Part shown: one piece after another, positions 21,801 to 25,098 of the stretch
Numbering within the stretch: the first letter of the stretch is position 1
Layout of the letters: every line of letters starts with the position of its first letter
Origin: Pontitalea aquivivens
GTDB taxonomy: Bacteria > Pseudomonadota > Alphaproteobacteria > Rhodobacterales > Rhodobacteraceae
Assembly: GCF_046507575.1 (NCBI RefSeq)
Contig: NZ_JBKFEY010000005.1
Coordinates: 62,001-126,000 of the forward strand
DNA length: 64,000 bases
Direction of reading: 5' to 3'
The notes under the pieces: model-generated
Database searches by the model: none
Told to the model about the DNA's origin: nothing
The model's input: only the letters and a program-made list of their open reading frames with translations
Made by a program: the position numbers and the translations under genes

Positions 21801-22137
21801 TGCCGTCAATCCGGCTGGGCGTGCTGCCCACGCTTTGCACCACGTTGACCAGCGCCTTGGCGCCGGTCGGCTGATACAGGTTCACCGTGGTGCCAATGTT
21901 TACGTTGAATTCGCTGAAGGCGTTATAGGCGATGCCCGCGCCGCTGACGGTGGTGGTGGTGACGTCGGTGACCCCGCCAGTGGTTGCAACCGTCGTGGCG
22001 GTCGCGCCACTGGCGATCACATCGGCATAGGCCGGAAGGCTTGGCGCAACCGCCACCGCAAAGCTGGAGACATAGGCAACCGAACGCGCCAGAACCCCGC
22101 GCAGCCTGCCCGCCCTGGCATGAACCAATTGTGCCAT
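3871..22137 (-). CDS. Giant two-partner-secretion exoprotein (TpsA), LktA/filamentous-haemagglutinin type, 6088 aa
   Basis: One uninterrupted 18.3-kb frame. A signal sequence with an Arg-rich n-region ends at AYA (residue 38). The TPS domain follows, with the haemagglutinin motif DPNG at 134-137 (usually NPNG) inside SNVFIVDPNGFVVGASG, which docks with the TpsB pore. Most of the rest is beta-helix repeats rich in Gly, Ala, Val, Asn and Thr, broken by charged or Pro-rich linkers near nt 19,600, 18,100 and 15,800. An aromatic-rich section lies near nt 8,300-8,500. On reading I saw no cysteine, as is usual for exoproteins that cross the periplasm unfolded. I saw no toxin-like C-terminus. The RBS is GGAG, 8 nt before the ATG. 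Expected role: a surface fibre or released adhesin, secreted by the TpsB at 22801-24315. The family name LktA-like is by resemblance of style; adhesion itself is inference. Confidence 0.85.
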   Translation of the reverse strand: MAQLVHARAGRLRGVLARSVAYVSSFAVAVAPSLPAYADVIASGATATTVATTGGVTDVTTTTVSGAGIAYNAFSEFNVNIGTTVNLYQPTGAKALVNVVQSVGSTPSRIDGTLNTFAGAPGSATGGSNVFIVDPNGFVVGASGVINASRLTMSTATQAFGQALLDEAATGNSSYAERLFGGTEDLSAASIETYGVINASRLDLRAGARMLLGGQINVVDTAPDAAGVVSVVNTEAIEQASGVSTQGGVLRFTSGTGGTEISGQITARRNGAGGVVTGKSEGDITLKSGVINVTGAANADAAGSVLLFAEGSARMDAGMVINAQSVAGNGGFVFIEAKAEDSTFDPSGAVTLATPSIVAQGALLTHGGGTNGYSWLSGETVEVTGTLRTEGGDLLISADEGVVMRANAAIDSRRGGGAATAGNVVVSAPAIVMQNASSIRATGSGATGGGLVALIARDGTDDPRWNINVESNKALIRLENASISAGAVVISATARTANILGADDAALEEQQLEDYEGQQASVEDQLIDFLGTVEDTVISVMEQGLQSLQAAIPVQVQVMAADARIVITDSDITADGNWKGKALTVASDFTGDTETRGIFAADGLLEGGLSLFGTTGPAFNVTLPTAFDPSQDAIFVHAHAQTDVAIAPKAYALGVGVSVTNTDARVQIRNSDLRSIGGTTGAARDIAVRSTASENLNVSIAPSKVAGISIGVIVAVHALRNQLVVDGGSITSAGRLDVAALSTRNHATSVVSNAGMDGKGAVALNVEIGNALTEAALGGTIRTRGDLNLDAETLYFGKAHTTSSTLGLADPLKTAINNTAPVTALKSKVTEVTNSIKERLSGKKKEDENPDEEKKPGFAFGLSFDLQIDRDDTYATLGGKWRDLANDRALVALGPTSVQTGTLGAVNVTSVLRFAGTAEGGTELSRNIDASMGFLDRVAEAELARINAALAEAGQPTVTKEDLVGQYGNAVFLNGSVMLMSGETVAEIGSNATITQATAVNVNAQTLYPEFNRFTDVRDAFVDFATAVSEFSLIEGEVDENAEAAPAPELPDVMALADLGNYLTTYTGAYAEQNEVDAPEGGETKSQNLAVAVSVNVFNTDNTTRAVIRDGAKIDLSAENPEGEPMLAGAVSVNAVQRGLYTHMQNFPTDLRTVTNPLESNDNVANTVGGAATVARTASRVEALIEGNAQITAETLDIDAHNRAIVFNLVYAGGSAANVAINAAIAAQAVENVTVARLSDQAVVTTGDLTIGARDDSVIIGLAGAFAGSDGAVSVGASGVVNFAKRQLYAGIGPADRGTALTGTAGETRIIADTLTITADNQAITVATSVAGSRVSGKPVDDSPTPPADETNDEDMIIPSWLFAEDETDALSAQNGVDAPDDSGGAQSKTGWGVAGAATVNLMLRNETVAEIASNARIDLTGALTLTAQNTSYGITGAGAVSAGLGTTQKNNALAGAFAVTVDERDVLALLRGATISADSIAVRADDTSVVVGVAVGGAGSSNGKVTLAGSVAVNVLTGETRTDVVDATLTGVGDIGLEARDRSLTVGVGGAVSINMTASEGAGVGIGIAVNVVDRGARTRVSGATLIEADALRIAALSRAQVFGFAVSVGAGKTALAGGVAVNTITGGAQARVGNDSGPRMGIKAGSLSITAVEDNQIWSLAGALTIGRKTAVGGALTANVIVISSGAELVNTDVAARDLTADAPEGTEAPTLGAVNVSAESQSLIGTLAVAGAVAGEGTAVGVGLSGNTITAGLTTSVEGSTISQAESVQLLADNTRIIRSLGGGVAGSGRGAGGFAATLNLLIANDTIVTLDGARITTRGDILAEARASGTIQTAAVAVSASGNNSIGGAATVNVSTGQTRTSANGATLEAGGVLALKATDAQTIQSLAGGAALSSGGSGVGAALAANVIVHDTVVQANGAGLTARGGDLSLLSANAALIESLSVGLAVSGGSVAVAGSISVGYIGNKTRVTADGSSFVAGTEAIAETPDTPAVAADPRAITLAADKTSTIRILSGSAAGSGSTAVGAAVTVAVIQDTVTTDLVANARIFGGALNVSASNRASIDAIAIAGAASGSTAVAGSFVYTQIGKPPSDAASVPVTATPAASAPEEGETSDPAADGTAEANAQRDGALAAIRDRGGYQGSIDLNAANDVTRARLALSAPDIEVAGIDIATTEVSNIRSFAGTLAASGNVGVGVGIGVNLLFGRTEAELVIPEAATARTNGVDMRVAASQRGTIDTLGVALGGAGTVGGAGSILVNVFDRAVLSRVIGADTDGDGQVEDAILLTEGGDVLVSADQSGTINALAGVVAVGGVAGVGGAFGVSVLADRNEAAIEAVRVNTALSEPAIAARPLWDAGRVDVLASNEVELLSVVAAAAGGGKGAFGGSVAVNVAQGSVTAALRRATVHASAVQVAADVSNKLSANAGALSVGGFFAGGMGVTTNVSRMNVLADIDASTLRADGDLRLLANANTAMSGIAVGGAATIGVALVGTGVGNSAKNTVSALIRNTGAETGFGGSDVLTRGSALVRAAGTNTITLSATEDDLEQGDSNGAGVNLNFSVGAAGIGVAVSVNETANAITAGIADGSRLIALGETAISDGRLGTFRGAGFDALANTTIDVVTVNAAGGLLAAVSGLLTFNVVSDVARVQIGGGTGARAAIVNGPLAGETDPANDPAREIGAVFDAEGEPLANLAQDTILRADVVNDIEAYTLGVAVGGGYSAGAASGNNLIASTAEIELNFGNVAAARHVTANATVDTALDAWVLGVGGGFVGAAGSVDVNVVTSKARIAVLGSQVDAGLRNAAGALSFGTLARTDLFTVAGGVAGGAGAAAGGFTINVLDTTSEIVVEDRPDTTAGETLTARSLLSAAQDVTLGARTENTTEGYAASAAGGFVGVALAANVNLVQSDTRVDIGAGSTVRAGRNLGLRATEVSRIAGQSGSLGAGAVGAGASLDYVNFAANTAVRIGAGAQVRAAGSLTAAALAQRDVASTVGVGGIGLGGLSAATSVIEIGGLAQDGKSDRDAALADIQRSLNEDQDTGSAGDKGRASDLAAYAGGADTRARMVAARQAVDVSGVAAVDGIGVSLGDAAVLEAAGAVTLSSLGELKVVQRVGSLSGGLVGISAAVGVVTVETDSSVQIGRNAQIRSDGAITLVSRIAGLNGGLAVDSRVASVAASGTAGAAAGISAVSASADARIVAAPGAVLGGLSAQRAGSLTITAERTDSVKAEVYNLSVSGLGGVGAAVATVRNQGQTLISLGGTDGAASRIEATTVSLRARDGSVVRAEAEGATGGAFLAGNGASATAESQGEQRVALTNTTVRAQSLTLSNRSQARAEADAKGISVAGGLAIGASVARAQMASSVATTLAGGSISATTVNLSTGIDALSGTNSWARAISSSGGILSGNGADARAWLDYDVATTISGVINAAGTVTILSDAAAARSRAIANGKSFGVAAVGLVLAQTGQSAGRTASVVTTVQQGEIAARGAVSITSSNAPDMAVDLTSGSGGVVQGSGAEALVNVRTRTRTDIGTTGAATVASDTASVVIAAGHAARVDSVLDNRAGALIGASGAKTRTEVASQVGTTIGGQTKVFARDLDISAANGVTRPYRDYNIKSASGGAIDVPAMVSRVTVDATTDLDVNSGAQIVQTGDAFNPGTFNLGITTNMVLSDRLFLDAGGAVAVPVGDSNVQVRTNNATVTIGAATLLGLGEMAIYNGGNADLRSEVDTKSYGLAGAATSITRASYNAANTIRLTSGADLESLGDVRLMAGHVKNAVQTVKLRAEARAYNKTAFPINIDPVADAIANTNSLVDIGEGARVTSVRDVYLLSEAGSRDVLGYGRGKDLYREVLAEVANFFAGLVGAGDVSLDIETGRSIDTNTDGILVNGHVRAGSRNKQVLILGLDGAGNYTLLNDQTSQEGNPDAVYDNAWADDIGWTVTRNVAPAVDLQNRINEINGYLANPYLTSSAGDVRDGSGNLVSSTDPIRQAWISELSTLRARQAGVAGLRVDWVKLDPIIAVEGNIVMRADYVQGTQTGELNAPGDALIKVWIESGAWLETDSMTIPTAAGGRITLNDVLVANTDEVRVQSGYRPGPYAFNMISGEDDSDPKIEVVTFTPDTGARGDGTIIVGGDLLNLRGEAFVNSNAGSVDIRADISARTIRVNAKADVIVGYQPGVRNIGASPEGQYAEYFAARQDLLRFNPFVVTPVSGPGAPFTGPVNIPDDFVLLPTEGGLRAGRNVYITADVLNINGLIQAGTGTFDVTILAGIEAELNALRLENGRSGRVLIHDTAFPENERVAKSANITANTNVKVYYNYDTDQLELDDMYVRGGTVMITGNIISTGNGRIEALDGFGRVNINSAATTDLVVRRIDLGGEQDGTRGLAGLVRITDTSKTVAGGNFLITDYVRNGGALEVYNNAGPIGTVAYTNKVGENPDGTDITVTLYKPGDLVSRTTANGGRSASYDPTQNRDLIYVTAERTTREWDMKREELIVIGITGSKRKKVVNTRVMTTDETESLGSAPYIGASLAGYGDYPYAMRGNYYVESFTKSPEVKTHDSVRWWKLGSGWRHYEWTETLVTVQRYEHRLKADYPISIYFNGADTAELNINTTGNVIFSTAILNELGSTNVTSLQGSILTGSKDVILSTADTVLSAVNGSIRGVDGEFRLNQTATGTLSLVAGDLIDVREQRGNMNIVRAETLRRPAGAATAQVGTVRLTAQGSIVQVGDGAIVKGSDVVLTAEDGGLGTSGAQPFRIDTDGGTLTARARNSLFVEEMTGDLGLREVVSSAGDVTLIARDGSILDRNNVETRDIRTLEELRKLWADELGLYGEEAIARRTADLIANIEDDRTQLYHDYWARRGAGSSATFTLDPTLEAGLRRDVTLENGTVIPGWDDARINAYVAERQALFDGWNAAETAYDPNRRITLAPADLDAVYADTIAWSEESLQRSLRAGLVRVRETGDTQIRVEDPNVRAAGNITLIARDSIGELLDPYVIERRTGALTDADLEVLFGAERQDIVIDEVTGQIRIRQNEDLNFAFDAVDGAGNAFGSLRAIAGTQEIFLSALTPATISRVESTGRVDLRIDGNMVDNADTGSQAVQGGVIILEAGNAGAIGAADKPLTVNVLDGGSLTARAGKGLYVHAPVSGLPLREIFSGGAVSLVAAGAITDLVGADVPRIISGGALLLDGASIGTVDALLGIRMDDTTGATATVITRMGDVHLKAYSDLPLERARIAGGGRIVLAPGSLMRLVSQDTVVFGADAILVLDLPEGIDTSASDGIDVAGGTLQVISNGTFGTVTKPIVTDLAVLDYRAADLLGTVRDTSLFLSDLGTLRLENALMNANAGSRTNVVAAQDLSVGLAQSVGLTQLSAGRDLTDGRIIAERAELTAGRHMGGTSRLDLTVAAFQAETLQDGDATLLLRDRDVTIDFVTLNGTGALDLIARNGATLLKAGAGITTQAGDLRMRTEDLTADADIRSDSGDVDLGVDGTFLTAADVSIRSTGGNVLLTASGQTSLGARNVIASSDGNVGVAVGADLLTGNDVAVRSDMGTVGVSVDGNATIGDDNLIRTLNATDGALRVTVGGQLAVGAQTVPLIQANADGALAVLRFGSVLNTGPTGLRVQVARIDSVVETGDSHLREEDAIIVEQVVANAGNVDLYTGGDTILRRAVAGGAGGGTVVIGSGGALLGDTPDVTGSLIKLFAFGGRLGAEAAGTAMRADTAPGAEVWLLARDTLDYAERAGDLRLAAGFSMTGDATIRAEAGGITAGVLGAAGTLALDAVGMLDVNLVGRSAIDIADEVGLRLVDDVPTRYGSYEVASPERLVLRARGAGSALRLGLGNVKGLAALYADTLDANLYDVTPEDGLRLMLADNTMEGFALTDVHVIGDGPRIDLTDPFQDVRPLLAGRFLAKLRPEDETQSTADGLLTIAFARIAEGQVTHAGPRILGEDIVINGDVWFRQRTFDLLATVAYRQLDVTADGQVLAWRFEPGATRPVTGKIGFDLADEITLTTRHVFPLNRRLGGVSLNGGQGFVFGVGSETQIMVNPFLRNIGDPGVVTPLFSKEFGSGMQGGENPVLKFPLVLAAL
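12400..18000 (-). repeat. Degenerate tandem beta-helix repeats within the giant exoprotein
   Basis: About residues 1380-3250 of the exoprotein are built of imperfect modules of some 60-75 residues. Each has a pattern such as LAGGxAxSGxxxVGGAxxVNVI (a small-residue strand pair), then a variable TxVxxxGAxLxAGGDLxLxAxD segment. Examples are IQSLAGGAALSSGGSGVGAA and AVAVSASGNNSIGGAATVNV. The borders are approximate and the repeats are diverged at DNA level, so this is old duplication rather than recent expansion. Confidence 0.55.
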
Positions 22138-22162
22138 GTCCGATACTCCAACCCATCAAACT

Positions 22163-22204
22163 GCCCGAACCCGGGCAAAACAGCGAGCGCCGGTCAACCG
22201 GCGC
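22163..22204 (-). terminator. Two hairpins between ialB-like gene and giant tpsA gene (attenuator or processing site)
   Basis: In the 76-bp gap two perfect stem-loops stand side by side: GCGCCGGT-CA-ACCGGCGC (22187-22204) and GCCCG-AACC-CGGGC (22163-22176). On the minus strand the first stem is followed by TCGCTGTTTTGCC, a weak U-rich run. They could reduce read-through into the 18-kb gene or protect the 3' end of the upstream transcript. Confidence 0.4.
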
Positions 22205-22213
22205 CCGCCCGCA

Positions 22214-22780
22214 TCAATTCGCGGGGCGAATGGCCGCAACCGCTTCGCCGAAACCCGCAACTTCGGCGCGCACGATCACCGGCTCGGCCGCGATGTCGGG
22301 GCGATAGCCGAACAGGATGCCCCCGGCTTCGGCGAATTTGGCCATCTCGTCGGCCTCGATCGACAACGCCGCCTCGCACAGATCACCCATGCAACGCTGC
22401 CAGATCATCTCGCGCTGCTCTTCTTCATCCTTGCCTTCCAGCCGGTAGACCGCACCACCCGGCAGGTAGACGCCGATCGGCACCTGCGCCAACAGGATCG
22501 CCGTGTCCTCGGCCGCAGGCAGCGCGATGAAGCGGACCACCAGTTCGTTCGTATCCGCGCGGCTGAGCTCCTGCACGATGCGGCAGACGTTACGCGAGGT
22601 GGTGACCGCCTCGCATTGCACGACCCAATCGCCATAGGCGGTGTTGTTCGCGATCTCGCTGCCGCCGGTGGCCGCGGCCACGCCTTCGGAACCCGGCTTT
22701 GCGAGGGGCTTTGGATCCTCGGCAAGCGCGGGGGCCGCCAGCAGGGAGGCAGCGAGGATTGTGCCCAGAAGTCTTTTCAC
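22214..22780 (-). CDS. Invasion-associated locus B (IalB) family periplasmic protein
   Basis: 188 residues from a GTG at 22780, preceded by GGAGAG at 5-nt spacing. The upstream TTG at 22804 would overlap the TpsB stop and lacks a site. A signal peptide VKRLLGTILAASLLAAPALA precedes a mature part whose YGDWVVQCE opening, paired cysteines (VCRIVQE, RCMGDLCEA) and central LPxGVYLPGGAVYRL strand are the hallmarks of the IalB family. IalB was named for erythrocyte invasion in Bartonella, and most members have no known biochemical function. It lies between tpsB (20 nt upstream) and the giant tpsA in the same operon, so a role in exoprotein export or envelope handling is plausible but not shown. Confidence 0.8.
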   Translation of the reverse strand: MKRLLGTILAASLLAAPALAEDPKPLAKPGSEGVAAATGGSEIANNTAYGDWVVQCEAVTTSRNVCRIVQELSRADTNELVVRFIALPAAEDTAILLAQVPIGVYLPGGAVYRLEGKDEEEQREMIWQRCMGDLCEAALSIEADEMAKFAEAGGILFGYRPDIAAEPVIVRAEVAGFGEAVAAIRPAN

Positions 22781-22800
22781 GTGGTCTCTCCGTCGTTCAG

Positions 22801-24315
22801 TCAAAATCTGTAATCAAAGCCGGCATAGAACCGGCCGCCACCCTGATCATCGGTGCCAAGCGTCTCGCGCAGGGGCACACCCACCATCACCAGCCCGCTC
22901 AGATCCGCGCCCATATCGATGCGCGCGCCCGCGCCGACCGACAGCAAAAGGTCCTGATCCATGTTGATGCTGCCATCGGTCCGGTAGGGCACGACCAACG
23001 CACCATCGGCAAAGGCGAAGGGCGTGACGCGAACCCGTTCACCCAGATCCCAGGGCACCAGACGCGAAATCTGGGTGTGCAGGATCACGCCGCTGTCACC
23101 GCTGCGGATGTTATTGGCATAGCCGCGCATCGTGGAAATGCCGCCCGCGCTGATCAGGCGCGGCACCGGCAGGTTCTGGTCCGGGGCCAGCTGCACGATC
23201 GCGGATGCCTCAAAGCCCAGCGTCTCGCCCACCCGGCGCGCATAATTGGCACTACCGAACACCAGCGCATAGCTGCCCTCGGTTTCCGAGGTTTCCAGCG
23301 TGTCCGATGCGCCAATCTTCAGCCCCGCCGAAAGCGACAGACTTTGCCGGTCCCATTTGCGCGACCAGGACAGCTGCGGCACGATCTCGATCAGGGTTGT
23401 GGTCTGGAACGGCACATCGCCCAGCGTCGAAGTTGTATCCTCGGCCACCAGCGAGATGTCGAACATGAAATGGCGGTCCGGCTGCACGCGGAACGGCACG
23501 CGATAGCCCACCGAAGCCTGGACCGTATCCGACACGATGTCGAGCACGGCGAAATCGGCGCGGATCACGTTGGAATTGGTATAGCTGAGCGTCGCGGTCA
23601 TCCGTCCGCCCTGCCAGCCGCCCACGGGCCGCGAATAGCCAAGCGCGCCGGAATAGCTGCCCTCGGATCCCTGCAACTGAAACGACAGCGTGTCGCGAAT
23701 ACCTGACACATTGGCCCAGCGGCCCGCGATTGTCGCGCGGATCTCGCCGGTTTCCTCGGTGCCGAAATTGTCAAGCGAGCCCGTCCAGGTGAACCGTTCG
23801 GGCACGTCGCCGCCGATCACCGCGTTCACGGTGCCGGCCGCCTCACCCGGGCCGAATGTCAGCTGTGGCACGAAATCATGGGCCAGCTCAAAGATACGCA
23901 GGTCACGTTCCAGCGCCTCATAATCAGGCCTTTCGCCTTCCGCGACCGACAGGTTGCGGCGGATGAAATCGGCGCGGGTGCCACCCAGCGGTTCAACCTG
24001 CACCGCGCCGATCTCGGCCTCGATCAGGTCCAGCTTGACGATGCCGTCGGGCACCTCTTGCGGCAAAAGCACCGCGCGCGCGGTCACGACCCCCGACAGG
24101 ACGTAAAGCCGGTCGATATCGGCCAGCATCTTCTGAACGTCATCAAAGGTGATCGGGCGGTTCAGATAGGGGGCGACCGCGCCCTGCAACTGGCCCTCGG
24201 TCAGGTAGATCGAGTCCGAAAAGGTCACGCCACGCAAGGTAAATGTTTCGGCCTGCGCGGCCTGCACCGCCAGCCCCAGAACCGCAGCCAGAACCAGACC
24301 CCGCCAGCGCGTCAT
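22801..24315 (-). CDS. TpsB outer-membrane transporter (ShlB/FhaC/HecB family)
   Basis: 504 residues. The start at 24315 has AGGAGGAAGCCG before it and begins a clear signal peptide (ending VQAAQA). The frame upstream of it encodes the end of the neighbouring gene in another frame. Residues about 25-95 and 100-175 form the POTRA region (TLRGVTFSDSIYLTEGQLQG). From about 180 to the end come alternating beta strands of a 16-strand barrel ending in a terminal Phe (FYAGFDYRF), as outer-membrane proteins do. The conserved loop-6 tetrad is MRGY at residues 396-399 (usually VRGY). It exports the giant TpsA encoded in the same operon. Its ATG overlaps the stop of the preceding IalB-like gene (ATGA). 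Confidence 0.9.
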   Translation of the reverse strand: MTRWRGLVLAAVLGLAVQAAQAETFTLRGVTFSDSIYLTEGQLQGAVAPYLNRPITFDDVQKMLADIDRLYVLSGVVTARAVLLPQEVPDGIVKLDLIEAEIGAVQVEPLGGTRADFIRRNLSVAEGERPDYEALERDLRIFELAHDFVPQLTFGPGEAAGTVNAVIGGDVPERFTWTGSLDNFGTEETGEIRATIAGRWANVSGIRDTLSFQLQGSEGSYSGALGYSRPVGGWQGGRMTATLSYTNSNVIRADFAVLDIVSDTVQASVGYRVPFRVQPDRHFMFDISLVAEDTTSTLGDVPFQTTTLIEIVPQLSWSRKWDRQSLSLSAGLKIGASDTLETSETEGSYALVFGSANYARRVGETLGFEASAIVQLAPDQNLPVPRLISAGGISTMRGYANNIRSGDSGVILHTQISRLVPWDLGERVRVTPFAFADGALVVPYRTDGSINMDQDLLLSVGAGARIDMGADLSGLVMVGVPLRETLGTDDQGGGRFYAGFDYRF

Positions 24316-24821
24316 CGGCTTCCTCCTGCTGCATCCAGTGCCGCCGTGATCCCCATCAGCGACAGATCGAACGCCACCACCGGCCCATCGAGCCGCGCGC
24401 GATAGCGGATCTGCGCCGCGCGCCCGGTCTTCCACGCGGCCAGATCGACCGCCGCAAGGCGCAGTTCGGCGCGACAGTTTTCAGGGCTGCAGACCAGCCA
24501 GCGCGCAGCCAGCGCATCCGATCCGCCGTGCTGCAGATAAAGCCCCGAGGCCAGATGCACGCCCGCCGGCACGACCACCTGGACAAGCGCCCCCGACGTA
24601 TCGGTGTCGGGCCGCATCATCACGGTTGCAAGCCAGCTGCGATCATCGGCCATCAGGCTTTGCGCGATGACACAAGCGGCCTGACCATCACAGGCCAGGT
24701 CCCAATCGCCAAATTGCTGCGCGGAAAAAGCGGGATCAGCGGCGGCAAGGCCCATGGCAAATACGCACGCAGGCCCGGACAAACGGACCTTGGAAACACA
24801 CCTTGAAAAGGCAACCCTCAC
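24312..24821 (-). CDS. IalB-like secreted protein, first gene of the TPS operon
   Basis: A second, shorter IalB-type protein. A hydrophobic signal sequence ends near DPAFSA, then QQFGDWDLACDGQAACVIAQ gives the IalB opening with its cysteine pair. VVPAGVHLASGLYLQHGG matches the central strand, and the second pair lies in LVCSPENCRAEL. The start is not settled: no in-frame ATG precedes the signal except one inside it (24755). GTG at 24821 and TTG at 24833 and 24782 are alternatives. The stop overlaps the tpsB start by 4 nt (ATGA), so the two are translationally coupled. It is diverged from the other copy at 22214-22780, so this is not a recent duplication. Confidence 0.7.
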   Translation of the reverse strand: MRVAFSRCVSKVRLSGPACVFAMGLAAADPAFSAQQFGDWDLACDGQAACVIAQSLMADDRSWLATVMMRPDTDTSGALVQVVVPAGVHLASGLYLQHGGSDALAARWLVCSPENCRAELRLAAVDLAAWKTGRAAQIRYRARLDGPVVAFDLSLMGITAALDAAGGSR

Positions 24822-24833
24822 ATGAAGCCGCAA

Positions 24834-25098
24834 ACCCGCACCATAAAGACATGAAACGAAAATTCCATTAACTTTTGGATAATCTTTATTCTTCGGTCAA
24901 CTCTTTTGTTGCCATTGCGCGTCTTTTTTAAACTTTAAGATATATCTTTTCGTCCTGCGGCTGTCCGGGCACCAGGTTTCGGGAAACGGATCGCCCCGGC
25001 AGGATCAGTGATCGGCCCGCACTAACGAAAACCTGTGGCAAGGCCGGTCCCAACCTCACGGCGCGTGTAGAGATCGGCGGGGCCGCGGGGGCCCGCGG
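24834..25098 (-). promoter_or_regulatory. AT-rich leader and likely promoter of the TPS operon
   Basis: This 265-bp stretch has an AT-rich core (24840-24950) that stands out in the GC-rich surroundings. It contains a perfect 12-bp palindrome AAGATATATCTT at 24937-24948 and, on the minus strand nearer the operon, a -35-like TTGACC followed by AT-rich DNA. It is the only room for a promoter of the four-gene secretion operon. The AT richness would suit control by a xenogeneic silencer, which is inference. At its far end a short GC stem (25083-25098) directly follows the decarboxylase stop and may be a weak terminator. Confidence 0.45.

Noticed and set aside
3871..22137. RGD tripeptides (for example near nt 19,790) as integrin-binding sites
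   Set aside because: In a 6088-residue protein rich in Arg, Gly and Asp a few RGD triplets are expected by chance.
3871..22137. Contact-dependent inhibition (CdiA) toxin with immunity gene
   Set aside because: The C-terminus has no VENN-type junction or nuclease-like end, and no small immunity gene follows; pseudogene debris does.
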